In this document: in pieces, positions 25,981 to 34,445 of the stretch
Layout of the letters: each line of letters begins with the position of its first letter
Position numbering within the stretch: the first letter of the stretch is position 1
Assembly: GCA_002418825.1 (NCBI GenBank)
Contig: DIEW01000015.1
Span: 1-64,000, forward strand
DNA: 64,000 nucleotides
Direction of reading: 5' to 3'
DNA from: Syntrophaceae bacterium UBA5764
GTDB taxonomy: Bacteria > Desulfobacterota > Syntrophia > Syntrophales > Smithellaceae
Program-made: the position numbers and the translations under genes
The notes under the pieces: generated by a model
Databases searched by the model: none
What the model saw: only the letters and a program-made list of their open reading frames with translations
Told to the model about the DNA's origin: nothing

Positions 25981-27059
25981 AATCTGCCTTCTGCTTTCGG
26001 GTATGAACCTAAAATTTTTAACAATGTCGTTTTATCTTTCAACTCTTTCAGGCATGCACCGGTATGTTTATCCTCGCCATGCCCGATCATGTCCACAAAA
26101 AACAAGTATTCCCAGAGTCGTTGTTTGACCGGGTGGGATTCAATTTTGGCCAGGTTGATGTTGCGACTGGCAAACGAGGCAAGAGCGCGATGCAGCGCGC
26201 CGGGGGAGTCCGGCGTGGCGAAAAGCAGAGAAGTTTTATCGTTGCCGGTGACCTCATTTTTTCTTCTGCCAATTACCAAAAAACGCGTCATGTTGGAAGA
26301 ATTATCTTCTATGCCTTCCGCCAGAATGTTCAATCCGTAAATATTTGCGGCCAGCGCGCCGCCGATGGCGGCTTCGTCTTTTTTCCCGCGTACCATCTGC
26401 GCTGCCGCCGCCGTGCTCTGAGCATCACCCAGCTCACAATTCGGCAAATTTGTTTTAAGCCATACCTGGCATTGCGCCAGCGCGTGCGGGTGGGAATATA
26501 CTTTCTTTATATCCGAAATATTTTCCGCCGAAGAAATCAAGCAGTGGCTTATGCGCAGATAAATTTCCGCGCATATCTGTAGGGAGGTGATGATTAACCT
26601 GTCCAGTGTAATATTCACCGAGCCCTCCAAAGAATTTTCTACCGGGACGACGCCCCAGTCGATGGCGCCTTTCTCCACTTCGTCAAAGACGCGCGCAATG
26701 CCGGTCTGCGGAAAAAAGCGACTGGATTCTCCGAAATGCGTTCGCGCGGCCTGATGAGAAAAAGATGCTTCGGGCCCTAAAAAAGCGACGGTTGTCATTT
26801 TCTGCAGGCTGCGTGAGGCGGAAATAATTTCGCGGAATATGGCGGTAACGGATTTGCCGTGCAGAGGGCCCTCGTTAAGTTCCTGCAGATAGCCGTGCAC
26901 TCTGGCTTCCTGTGCCGGATCGTACACATCGATTCCGTCTTCGCCTTTGACCTTGCCGATTTCCACCGATATTTGGGCGCGTTCGTTCAACAGCCGGATG
27001 ATTTCCCGGTCTTTTTCTTTCATCTTTGCTCTCAAAGCTTTAAGTCGCTCGCGCGTCAT
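25977..27059 (-). CDS. pheA: Chorismate mutase / prephenate dehydratase with ACT domain
   Basis: A 360-residue P-protein. Residues 1 to about 90 are an AroQ-type chorismate mutase (RLLNERAQISVEIGKVKG); about 92-270 a prephenate dehydratase (AFLGPEASFSHQAA, VPVENSLEGSV, NMTRFLVIGR); about 280-355 an ACT domain for phenylalanine feedback (TSLLFATPDSPGALHRAL). The Phe-binding ESRP motif reads ESHP here, which may change feedback control. Overlaps aroB by 20 bases. This enzyme also supplies the chorismate mutase used for tyrosine, since tyrA has none. Confidence 0.94.
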   Translation of the reverse strand: MTRERLKALRAKMKEKDREIIRLLNERAQISVEIGKVKGEDGIDVYDPAQEARVHGYLQELNEGPLHGKSVTAIFREIISASRSLQKMTTVAFLGPEASFSHQAARTHFGESSRFFPQTGIARVFDEVEKGAIDWGVVPVENSLEGSVNITLDRLIITSLQICAEIYLRISHCLISSAENISDIKKVYSHPHALAQCQVWLKTNLPNCELGDAQSTAAAAQMVRGKKDEAAIGGALAANIYGLNILAEGIEDNSSNMTRFLVIGRRKNEVTGNDKTSLLFATPDSPGALHRALASFASRNINLAKIESHPVKQRLWEYLFFVDMIGHGEDKHTGACLKELKDKTTLLKILGSYPKAEGRL

Positions 27060-28149
27060 TTTTCATCTCCTCGATAACTTCGTTGATCAGCCTTTTTTCA
27101 ACTCCTCCGTTTACAAAAGGCATGCCTATTTTCTTCAGTAACACGAAATGAATTGTGTCCCCATTTTTTTTCTTATCCATCTGCAGACGCGTGATTATTT
27201 CTTGCGTGGGCAGTTTTGCCGGTATCTTTACCGGAAGCCCTGCCTTTTCCACAAGTTCTTTAATGCGTTTTGCCTCAGCGATATCAAGATACCCTTTTTT
27301 CGCGGAAATGAGCGCCGCCGCAATCATGCCCACCGCCACGCCTTCGCCGTGCGTCATTTTATACATGGAAACGGCTTCCAGCGCGTGTCCCAGGGTATGG
27401 CCGTAGTTGAGAATACGCCGCAGTCCTTGTTCGCGTTCGTCTATTTCCACAATAGCTTTTTTGATCCGGCAGCAATTTTCTACAATCTTAACGAGCAAGG
27501 TGGAATCTTTTTGCCGTACTGCTTCCATGTTTTCTTCCAGAAGATAGAACATTTTTTCGTCATCAATAATGCCGTATTTGATTATTTCCGCCAGGCCGTT
27601 TTCGAATTCTTTGGCGGGGAGCGTTTCCAGAAAAGACAAATCCACAAATACCGCCGCCGGCTGATAAAATGTTCCCAGCAGATTTTTTCCGGTAGGCAAG
27701 TCAACGGCCGTTTTCCCGCCGATGGCGCTGTCAACTTGCGCCACGAGCGTTGTCGGAATCTGCACGTAAGGCACGCCGCGCATGTAAATGGAAGCGATAA
27801 ATCCGACCATATCGCCCACCACGCCGCCGCCCAATGCTATCAGGCAGGTGCCTCTGTCGGCGCCGAGCTTCAGGAGTTTATCCGCAAGATCAAGGAGAGT
27901 ATTGATGCTTTTGGAGGCCTCGCCCGCGGGAAAAGCGATAATGTCGGCGTTCAGACCGATATTTTTTAATACGGTCAGGAAGTTTTTGCCGTGAAGAGGC
28001 GCCACGTTATCGTCCGTGACGATTACATGTCGCCCCGCCTTGTGATTTTTGGCGATAAGCAGGGCGATTCTGTCGGCGATGCCGCGACCGATGTGGATTT
28101 CGTAGGATGATGAATATTTCTTATCCAGGTTAACTTTTATTGACCGCAT
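27040..28149 (-). CDS. aroB: 3-dehydroquinate synthase
   Basis: A 369-residue NAD- and metal-dependent DHQ synthase closing the first ring of the pathway. Typical blocks are GGGVVGDMVGFIASIYMRG, TTLVAQVDSAIGGKTAVD, GLAEIIKYGII, LNYGHTLGHALE (Zn His) and HGEGVAVGM. The frame opens at TTG 28170, but ATG 28149 has GGAG seven bases upstream, so I use it. It begins 18 bases after aroF stops. Confidence 0.94.
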   Translation of the reverse strand: MRSIKVNLDKKYSSSYEIHIGRGIADRIALLIAKNHKAGRHVIVTDDNVAPLHGKNFLTVLKNIGLNADIIAFPAGEASKSINTLLDLADKLLKLGADRGTCLIALGGGVVGDMVGFIASIYMRGVPYVQIPTTLVAQVDSAIGGKTAVDLPTGKNLLGTFYQPAAVFVDLSFLETLPAKEFENGLAEIIKYGIIDDEKMFYLLEENMEAVRQKDSTLLVKIVENCCRIKKAIVEIDEREQGLRRILNYGHTLGHALEAVSMYKMTHGEGVAVGMIAAALISAKKGYLDIAEAKRIKELVEKAGLPVKIPAKLPTQEIITRLQMDKKKNGDTIHFVLLKKIGMPFVNGGVEKRLINEVIEEMKNDARAT

Positions 28150-28166
28150 ATCACTGCTCCGTTTTT

Positions 28167-29177
28167 TCAATGTTTGATTGCCGAAGAAAGCGTTTTTATC
28201 TCTTCCATTAACTGATAGAATTTTTCCGGCTTGAGCGATTGCGCTCCGTCAGAAACGGCTTTTTCCGGCGTCGGATGCATTTCTACCAGAATACCATCGG
28301 CGCCCACGGCGACCGCGGCGCGGGAAAGCGGAATCACATATTGCCACTGACCCGCGGCGTGGCTCGGATCCACAATTACCGGCAGATGAGTAAGACTTTT
28401 CAAAACGGGAACCGCACTGATGTCCAGCGTGTTTCTTGTGGCCGTTTCAAACGTTCTGATGCCGCGTTCGCAAAGCATTACGTTTGGATTACCCGAAGAA
28501 AGAATGTATTCCGCCGACATCAAGAGCTCTTCTATTGTGGTCATCATGCCTCTTTTTAAAAGCACCGGCCTACGCGACCGACCGACCTTCTTGAGCAAAG
28601 GGAAGTTCTGAACATTGCGCGCGCCGATTTGCAATATATCCACATACGATTCCACCAGGTCCACATCCGCTGGATTAATAACCTCCGTGATCGTGGGCAG
28701 CCCCACGCGTGTTCGTACCTGTTCCAGAAGTTTCAGGCCTTCTTCCTCCATGCCTTGGAAGCTGTAAGGCGACGTTCGCGGCTTGTAGGCACCGCCGCGC
28801 AGAATCTGCGCGCCGCCTTTTTTGACGATATAGGCTGATTCCATCAGTTGCTCCTCGCTTTCCACCGCGCACGGTCCCGCCATCACCACAAAATCCGGGC
28901 CCCCGATTTCTATCGTACCAACGGAAATGACGGTATTGCCCTCGTGCGATTCCCGGCTGGCCAGTTTGTATGGTTTCAAAATGGGGATAGTTTTTTCCAC
29001 GCCTTCAAGGAATTCAGCCTGTCTGATTCCTTCTTTCCCGCGCTCGTCGCCAATTACTCCGATGATCGTGCGTTCGACCCCGTGCGATGGGTGAGCTTTG
29101 AAACCAAGAGATTCAATCCATCGGATTACCTCGGTTAACTGTTTTTCTGTTGCCTGCTTTTTCATGACAATTATCAT
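28167..29177 (-). CDS. aroF: 3-deoxy-7-phosphoheptulonate synthase (type I-beta DAHP synthase with N-terminal ferredoxin-like domain)
   Basis: A 336-residue DAHP synthase, the entry enzyme of the shikimate pathway (PEP + erythrose-4-P). Residues 1 to about 70 form the ferredoxin-like regulatory domain known from Thermotoga-type enzymes (MIIVMKKQATEKQ..., GVERTIIGVIGD); the TIM barrel follows with MAGPCAVESEEQ, RGGAYKPRTSPYSFQG, KRGM, and DPSHAAGQW. The N-terminal domain gives Tyr/Phe feedback in studied homologues. It is first in the supraoperon, directly behind the leader-peptide attenuator. GGGAG precedes ATG 29177. Confidence 0.95.
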   Translation of the reverse strand: MIIVMKKQATEKQLTEVIRWIESLGFKAHPSHGVERTIIGVIGDERGKEGIRQAEFLEGVEKTIPILKPYKLASRESHEGNTVISVGTIEIGGPDFVVMAGPCAVESEEQLMESAYIVKKGGAQILRGGAYKPRTSPYSFQGMEEEGLKLLEQVRTRVGLPTITEVINPADVDLVESYVDILQIGARNVQNFPLLKKVGRSRRPVLLKRGMMTTIEELLMSAEYILSSGNPNVMLCERGIRTFETATRNTLDISAVPVLKSLTHLPVIVDPSHAAGQWQYVIPLSRAAVAVGADGILVEMHPTPEKAVSDGAQSLKPEKFYQLMEEIKTLSSAIKH

Positions 29178-29193
29178 AATTTCTCCCTTTCGA

Positions 29194-29233
29194 AATAAAA
29201 AAGGCCATGACGTTTTATGCCGCCATGGCCTTT
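29194..29233 (-). terminator. Attenuator terminator in the aromatic operon leader
   Basis: On the minus strand AAAGGCCATG (plus 29224-29233) pairs perfectly with CATGGCCTTT (plus 29200-29209) across a 14-base loop, followed by TTTTTTATTT (plus 29194-29203 read on the other strand). It lies 15 bases before the aroF ribosome-binding site, so it would stop transcription before the first structural gene. It is the 3:4 hairpin of an attenuator. Confidence 0.85.
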
Positions 29234-29280
29234 AAAGAAACAGAAAAGCCATGAGCGTTTTTTTGATCCACCCATGGCTC
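29224..29280 (-). promoter_or_regulatory. Alternative antiterminator / pause hairpins of the aromatic attenuator
   Basis: Four related segments are present on the transcript: 1 (GAGCCATGGG, plus 29271-29280), 2 (CATGGCTTT, plus 29245-29253), 3 (plus 29224-29233) and 4 (plus 29200-29209). Segment 2 can pair with 1 (AGCCATG/CATGGCT, seven bp) or with 3 (nine bp with one bulge), and 3 with 4. The pairings 1:2 + 3:4 and 2:3 exclude each other, as in trp/phe-type attenuation. Confidence 0.75.
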
Positions 29281-29301
29281 GTTTGGTTATGCTACCTTAA
29301 A

Positions 29302-29373
29302 CTAGTCCTCCGTGCGCGATGGGCAGACCAATGCGAAATAGGTATAAAACCAGTAACCATAAAAAATTTTCAT
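29302..29373 (-). CDS. Aromatic-rich attenuator leader peptide (23 aa)
   Basis: ATG 29373 to TAG 29302 encodes 23 residues. Residues 3-13 read IFYGYWFYTYF: three Phe, four Tyr and one Trp in eleven codons, a composition not expected by chance. It lies between a strong promoter and a terminator/antiterminator, upstream of the aromatic amino acid operon. By analogy with pheL, trpL and similar leaders, slow translation at these codons when charged aromatic tRNAs are scarce would favour the antiterminator. The ribosome-binding site is weak (upstream reads ACTCAACGCG). Confidence 0.85.
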   Translation of the reverse strand: MKIFYGYWFYTYFALVCPSRTED

Positions 29374-29423
29374 CGCGTTGAGTTTTCTGTCCATCGAGTT
29401 AAAAATACCCTTTGTTTGACGTC

Positions 29424-29452
29424 CATATAAACAAACGCAAAATGTTTGTCAA
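29424..29452 (-). promoter_or_regulatory. Sigma-70 promoter of the aromatic supraoperon
   Basis: On the minus strand a perfect -35 box TTGACA (plus 29447-29452) is followed after exactly 17 bases by TATATG (plus 29424-29429). Transcription would start about 29417, some 45 bases before the leader-peptide ATG. No other promoter of this quality is seen further down the eight-gene operon. Confidence 0.8.
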
Positions 29453-29610
29453 GGGAAATTTTTTAAGAATATAGAGCTATTATTTGCCGCTTGGCTTTCT
29501 TTTTTACCGGTATTATTTATTTTTTTCGGCAGTGGATAATTTTGTCGGCTACAGTTGGTGAAGCTTCTTTGTTTCCATTGAGGAGATAAAGTTTTTATTT
29601 TGTCTAACCG

Positions 29611-30621
29611 TTATGGTTTTATCATGACTTTTATTGCCGACAGTTCATTAATCTGTGCTTGGAAAGCCTGCGCTGCCTCGTCCAGAGAAAAAACATGGCT
29701 AATCATTTCCTTGGTTCTGACCTTGCCGCTCTTGAGCAGTTCGATCGCCGCGGGAAAGTTGCCACCCAGGCAGCCGATAAGTGTGAGGTTTTTGCTCAGC
29801 ACCGATATGGGATCCCAGGTAAGCGGCTCTTCGTAGACGCCGACGAGCATTATTTTCCCCCCGCCGCGCGCGAGGGTTATTGATTGGTCAAAAGTTTTCT
29901 GCTTACCCGCGCATTCGATTACAGTGTTCACACCGAGGTTGCCTGTGGCCTCCATAATTATTTTGGCTGCGTCTTCTTTTGCCGCGTCTATTACCAAATC
30001 CGCGCCGCATGTTTTGGCGGCGGCGAGGCGCGAGGTCCTTCTGCCGCTTACGAGAATCTTGTTCACACCCGTTGCTTTAAGTACCTGGATGCAATAAAGA
30101 CCAATTACACCCAATCCTAAAACAGCGAAGATTTCGTTTTTCCTTGGCTGGGCGCGGTTGACGGAAAAATAGGAGACGGAAAGAGGTTCTACCGAAGCCC
30201 CGTCTTCATAGGAAAGTTCTTCCGGCAGGGGAAAAACATTGCGTCCCAACGCGGCAAAAGGCACATGCACATATTCCGCCATCGCGCCGGGAAGCTGATA
30301 ACCCAGAAGCGCCATGTCCGAACAACGATGCGATTTACCCTCTCGGCACCAGTAACATTTACCGCAGGGGGAAAATCCAACCGCTGTAACGCGCATACCG
30401 GTTTTAATGCCCTGTATCCCGGAGCCGACTTCAACAATATCACCGCTGAATTCATGCCCGAAGATCGTGCCTTTGCCTTCATCTTTTTTGTAAACATGTA
30501 AATCCGAGCCACAGACGCCGCAGAGTTTCACCTTGATGATTACACCGTGCGTTTCACAAACCGGCTTAGGCACGTTTTGCACTCTTATGTCTTTTTTCCC
30601 GCACAGCACGGCCGCTTTCAT
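29611..30621 (-). CDS. Zinc-dependent medium-chain alcohol/polyol dehydrogenase
   Basis: A 336-residue MDR enzyme resembling threonine 3-dehydrogenase, sorbitol dehydrogenase and butanediol dehydrogenase. Catalytic zinc: Cys in CGVCGSDLH, GHEFSGDIVEVG; structural zinc Cys4: CGKCYWCREGKSHRC. NAD-binding VLGLGVIGLYCIQ follows. It oxidises a secondary alcohol or polyol; the substrate is unknown. It stands alone behind the aromatic operon regulatory region, in the same direction (upstream of its promoter). Confidence 0.87.
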   Translation of the reverse strand: MKAAVLCGKKDIRVQNVPKPVCETHGVIIKVKLCGVCGSDLHVYKKDEGKGTIFGHEFSGDIVEVGSGIQGIKTGMRVTAVGFSPCGKCYWCREGKSHRCSDMALLGYQLPGAMAEYVHVPFAALGRNVFPLPEELSYEDGASVEPLSVSYFSVNRAQPRKNEIFAVLGLGVIGLYCIQVLKATGVNKILVSGRRTSRLAAAKTCGADLVIDAAKEDAAKIIMEATGNLGVNTVIECAGKQKTFDQSITLARGGGKIMLVGVYEEPLTWDPISVLSKNLTLIGCLGGNFPAAIELLKSGKVRTKEMISHVFSLDEAAQAFQAQINELSAIKVMIKP

Positions 30622-30650
30622 TTTTCTGCCCAGGTTTACTCCCGATATTT

Positions 30651-30887
30651 TTATTTTATTCTTCTGACCTCAACGGTCTTTTCGAGGCCTTTGATCCCCA
30701 AGTAATATTTTCCATCATGATAGCTGATTTCCGCTTCTGGATTAATGGCGAAGTGATGCCAGAACTTGCTTTCGTTTTGGCGCCATTTCTGGCCGTCGGT
30801 AAACTCAAATATTGTGTAATTGTTTTTGAAACCCAGGAATTTACCTTTTATTGTACCTTTAGATATAATATTTTTTTTTACTTCCAT
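30651..30887 (-). CDS. Small hypothetical protein
   Basis: About 78 residues, basic N-terminus (EVKKNIISKGTIKGKF) and beta-rich pattern (NYTIFEFTDGQKWRQ, AEISYHDGKYYLGIKG) suggesting a small beta-barrel, perhaps SH3- or OB-like. I do not recognise the family. I chose ATG 30887, with AAAGG upstream; the frame is open 27 codons further. It ends 29 bases before the dehydrogenase starts, so it may share its transcript. Confidence 0.55.
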   Translation of the reverse strand: MEVKKNIISKGTIKGKFLGFKNNYTIFEFTDGQKWRQNESKFWHHFAINPEAEISYHDGKYYLGIKGLEKTVEVRRIK

Positions 30888-31113
30888 CAGGGTAGCCTTT
30901 ATGCCAAAAAAACAAAGCACACAACGAAGTTTAATTTTTATATACCTTATATAGATGCGATTTGTCATGCTGAATTTGTTTTGAACAAATATTATTGTTT
31001 ATATATTCCAAGTAGCGCTCCAAATCTGTTCTTTTGAGGATATCCCTTACGGATTCTACAGGAAAATCAGGCATTCGAATATAGAGTTGGAATTCAATAT
31101 CCTACTCAGAATA

Positions 31114-32166
31114 TCAGGATAGGGACTTTTTGCTGCGGCGCTCGGTCTCGATTTTCGAAAGAGTCTCGTCAAAGTCCAAAGGAGGGGGTTCCACTCCTGA
31201 TTTGGCTACTAAAGTAATAGCCCCTTCTGGGCAAACACCAACACATAATCCGCAGCCAATACATTTTTCTTCTATAATTTCGCAACATTCATCATTTTCT
31301 GCGATTGCGTCCATTGGACATCGCTCGATGCATAAACCGCAGAACGAACACAAACCGGGATTAATTTTAGACTGGTAATACGATGTAATCATACGACTGG
31401 CTTTTGAAGAATGTTTGGCTGCTCTGAGATAAGCGCAACAACACGTACAACAGCAACAAACAAATTCTAACTGCTGAGCGTTGGTAGGGGAGAGCACTAA
31501 CCCGGCCTCTTCGGCCATGTCCAGAACCTTCAGTGCTTCTTCTGCCGTGATTATCCTTCCTATCTTGTTGTCGATATAGAATTGGGCAAGTGTTCCGAAT
31601 GCAAGGCATGTTTCTTTGGGGCTATCACACCCTTTTCCCACTAGTTTTTGTTCTTTACGGCAAATGCATTCTGTCAGAGAAATCAAATCCTGATTTTTGA
31701 CTAATTCCTTTATCTTGTTATAAGGAGCAACGCTATTGAGGGCACCGATAGACGAGTCGACCGGAATGACACGAAACTGTTTGTGAGCCAACCTGAAATA
31801 AGGCAGGTATTCTTCGAACATAAGTGAAAATTCATTATCCATGCTTTTCAGCTGAAACTCATAAATACCAATTAGAAACTGATAAGCTTTGTATTGCACT
31901 TGGTTTCCTTGGCGGGCTCTATAAATAATTCCTTTTTGCGCCATTTTTTCGAGCAAAGATGCCAGATCATCTTCTTTTCTGCCCGTACGGGCAGCGATTC
32001 GCGGGAGATCTTCCAATTCCTTGCCGAGATTCATTGTAAGTTCAGCTTCCTCGGGCGTAAAGAGCTTTTTAAGAATTTTCAGTTCGATTCCTGTGGGTGT
32101 TGCCGGAAAACCTGTCGGCAATTCATCCAGGAAAATTCTCAGCCTTTTGTAAATGTCCTGTTCCAT
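31114..32166 (-). CDS. Ferredoxin-domain protein with a CCCCTCCC cluster
   Basis: A 350-residue protein with three parts: an N-terminal helical, winged-helix-like region (TGIELKILKKLFTPEEAELTM), a middle with Cys motifs (ECICRKEQKLVGKGC and the run CCCCTCCC at about residues 237-244), and a C-terminal 2[4Fe-4S] ferredoxin (CSFCGLCIERCP, CIGCGLCVGVCPEGAI). Similar proteins occur in sulfate reducers and syntrophs, usually annotated only as ferredoxins. An electron-transfer or redox-sensing role is likely. AAAGGAG sets the start. It is monocistronic. Confidence 0.75.
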   Translation of the reverse strand: MEQDIYKRLRIFLDELPTGFPATPTGIELKILKKLFTPEEAELTMNLGKELEDLPRIAARTGRKEDDLASLLEKMAQKGIIYRARQGNQVQYKAYQFLIGIYEFQLKSMDNEFSLMFEEYLPYFRLAHKQFRVIPVDSSIGALNSVAPYNKIKELVKNQDLISLTECICRKEQKLVGKGCDSPKETCLAFGTLAQFYIDNKIGRIITAEEALKVLDMAEEAGLVLSPTNAQQLEFVCCCCTCCCAYLRAAKHSSKASRMITSYYQSKINPGLCSFCGLCIERCPMDAIAENDECCEIIEEKCIGCGLCVGVCPEGAITLVAKSGVEPPPLDFDETLSKIETERRSKKSLS

Positions 32167-32661
32167 TTTTATTCTCCTTTTGTAATTACAAGAAATCCGC
32201 GAAAATTTTTTCTATCCTAGGTAAGGTAACAATATTTTTTTTACCATAGTAAGAATTAATTTTTATATGGCACTACATATCACAATATGAAAAATAACAC
32301 AGGCGTTTGTTTTTTGTCTTTTCTGTAAAGGACGTTTCGGGGACTTCGCCGGTTGTTGATATCAGTGTCGTTTGTAAAGTTATGATTCTTCACATGCCCG
32401 AAGGTGATAAAGAGTTAAATATGTGTTCGTGTTTCGGCTGTTTAATTTGGTGCTTGTCAAATACACTGATTATCTTGACAATTCAGTTTTCAATGTGCAA
32501 GTACTCTCATATACTGAATCCCCGATGCCGTTGTTGAAATGCTTTTTAAAACCGGATAGGGTATTGATAATATGCTGATCGAATGGCTGGAAAACAGTGT
32601 GTACATGAGTGCCATTAGAAAAGTTTTAAGGCGAGGAAACGATTAATTCTGCGAGGATTTT
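32167..32661. other. Divergent intergenic region between ferredoxin-like gene and sulP
   Basis: These 495 bases are AT-rich and hold no recognisable gene. Close to the ferredoxin-like gene is TTAC-CATA-GTAA (32241-32253 region), a short dyad that could be an operator. A 24-codon frame (ATG 32572 to TAA 32646) just upstream of sulP encodes a small basic amphipathic peptide; it has no clear ribosome-binding site and I cannot support it as a gene. Confidence 0.4.
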
Positions 32662-34416
32662 TTGATAGATAAAATGGTTTCTGCAGACAGCCCTTTTGCC
32701 TTTCAGGCGCGCCCGCGAGGCCTTTATCGCTGGATACCTCTTCTTGCCGTGTTGCGTGATTATAAATCGAGTTGGCTCATACGAGATATGAGCGCCGGTT
32801 TTGTTCTTACCGCGATGCTTGTGCCTGTCGGTATGGGTTATGCGCAGGCAGCGGGACTGCCCGCCATTTACGGGTTATATGCCACTATTATTCCGCTCAT
32901 TGCTTATGCTGTTTTGGGACCTAGCCGCATACTTATTTTAGGTCCGGATTCGGCCCTGGTCGCATTGATTGCCGCGACGATTTTGCCGCTAGCTGCAGGT
33001 GATGAAAGCAGGGCGGTGGCGCTGGCGGGAATGTTGGCTGTCTTAACAGGGTTGTTATGTGTTGCGGCGGGATTAGCCAGGTTTGGCTTTATTACCGAGC
33101 TTCTTTCCAAGCCTATAAGATATGGTTATCTCAATGGCATTGCGTTGACTGTAATAATCGGGCAATTGCCTAAAATTTTCGGGTTTTCCGTCAGCGGCAA
33201 CTCTTTTCTGCAGGAAACAAAGGGTCTCATTCTGGGCATCTCAGGGGGTCAAATAAATTGGATATCTTTTGCAATCGGATTTTTTTGCCTGATTATTATT
33301 GTTGGATGTCAGCGGTGGTTTTCCCGAATACCGGGTATTTTGATCGCCGTTACGGCGGCGACGGCTGTTGTTGCATATTTCGACCTTTCTTCTGCAGGTG
33401 GTATTGCTGTGGTTGGTTCACTGCCGCATGGATTGCCCACTTTTCAAATGCCCGAATTTTCATATGCCGAGTTGGGCTATTTGTTCACTGGTGCGATAGC
33501 TGTGGCGTTAGTTTCTTTTGCCGATATGAGCACTCTTTCCCGTTCTTTTGCTTTGCGCGCAGGTTATGAGGTCGACAGCAATCAGGAAATTATTGCTCTC
33601 GGTGCAGTTAATATCGCCGCCGGTTTTTTTCAGGGGTTCCCCGTAACCAGTAGCGCTTCGCGCACTCCTGTGGCGGAATCAGCCGGAGCCAAAACACAAA
33701 TTACCGGTATCGTTGGCGCGATTTGCATCGCGCTTTTGCTGATCTTTGCCCCATCTCTTTTAAAAAATCTACCCCAGGCCGCACTAGGGGCCATTGTAAT
33801 ATTTGCGTGCAGCGGTCTTGTGGAAATTCGCAATGTTTTGCGGCTGTATAAATTGCGCCGTGATGAATTTGCTTTGTCCATTATTTGTTTTTTTGGTGTT
33901 GTATTGCTGGGCGTTATTAAAGGGATTTTTATCGCTGTAGTTCTTGCCCTGTTTGCCTTTATTTGGCGAGCTTGGCGACCATACGATGCCGTGCTGGGTC
34001 ATGTCGATGGCCTGAAAAGTTATCATGATATTACGCGGTATCAGGACGCGCGGCTGATTGACGGGCTGGTGCTTTTCCGCTGGGACGCGCCGCTGTTTTT
34101 TGCCAACGCGGAAACTTTCCGCGAACAGGTGCTGCGTGCTGTGGCGAAGGCGCCGACGCCGACCAAATGGGTTGTGGTCACGGCGGAGCCGATTACCGAT
34201 GTGGATATTACCGCCGCTGATATTTTGGAAGACCTAGATGAAAAATTGCATAAAGCCGGGATAGATTTGTTTTTTGCGGAAATGAAGGACCCGGTGAAAG
34301 ATAGACTCAAGCGTTATGGTCTTTTTAACAGATTTGGAATGGATAGTTTCTTTCCGACAATCGAACAAGCTGTGGAGCGTTATTTAACCGAGCATAAAGA
34401 AAGAAAAACCGGATGA
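32662..34416 (+). CDS. SulP-family inorganic anion transporter with STAS domain
   Basis: A 584-residue SLC26/SulP permease: roughly residues 1-430 are about 12-14 membrane helices starting with the signature region (SAGFVLTAMLVPVGMGYAQAAGLP and IYGLYATIIP), and the last 130 form a cytoplasmic STAS domain (LVLFRWDAPLFFANAETF). The family moves sulfate, bicarbonate or dicarboxylates; specificity cannot be read here. TTG 32662 follows GAGGA closely; ATG 32674 is the alternative start. Confidence 0.9.
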   Translation: MIDKMVSADSPFAFQARPRGLYRWIPLLAVLRDYKSSWLIRDMSAGFVLTAMLVPVGMGYAQAAGLPAIYGLYATIIPLIAYAVLGPSRILILGPDSALVALIAATILPLAAGDESRAVALAGMLAVLTGLLCVAAGLARFGFITELLSKPIRYGYLNGIALTVIIGQLPKIFGFSVSGNSFLQETKGLILGISGGQINWISFAIGFFCLIIIVGCQRWFSRIPGILIAVTAATAVVAYFDLSSAGGIAVVGSLPHGLPTFQMPEFSYAELGYLFTGAIAVALVSFADMSTLSRSFALRAGYEVDSNQEIIALGAVNIAAGFFQGFPVTSSASRTPVAESAGAKTQITGIVGAICIALLLIFAPSLLKNLPQAALGAIVIFACSGLVEIRNVLRLYKLRRDEFALSIICFFGVVLLGVIKGIFIAVVLALFAFIWRAWRPYDAVLGHVDGLKSYHDITRYQDARLIDGLVLFRWDAPLFFANAETFREQVLRAVAKAPTPTKWVVVTAEPITDVDITAADILEDLDEKLHKAGIDLFFAEMKDPVKDRLKRYGLFNRFGMDSFFPTIEQAVERYLTEHKERKTG

Positions 34417-34445
34417 AAGTGACCGAGATATAAATTGGATTTTAT

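Noticed and set aside
27148..27969. A 273-codon plus-strand frame opposite aroB
   Set aside because: Composition (His, Arg, Phe-rich) is typical of antisense frames; aroB motifs on the minus strand are unambiguous.
29201..29280. T-box riboswitch as the control of the aromatic operon
   Set aside because: No T-box core (the TGGNACCGCG-type block) is seen; the leader peptide with aromatic codons explains the hairpins better.
32572..32646. 24-codon frame just before sulP as a leader peptide
   Set aside because: No clear ribosome-binding site, no hairpin pair after it and no biased composition.
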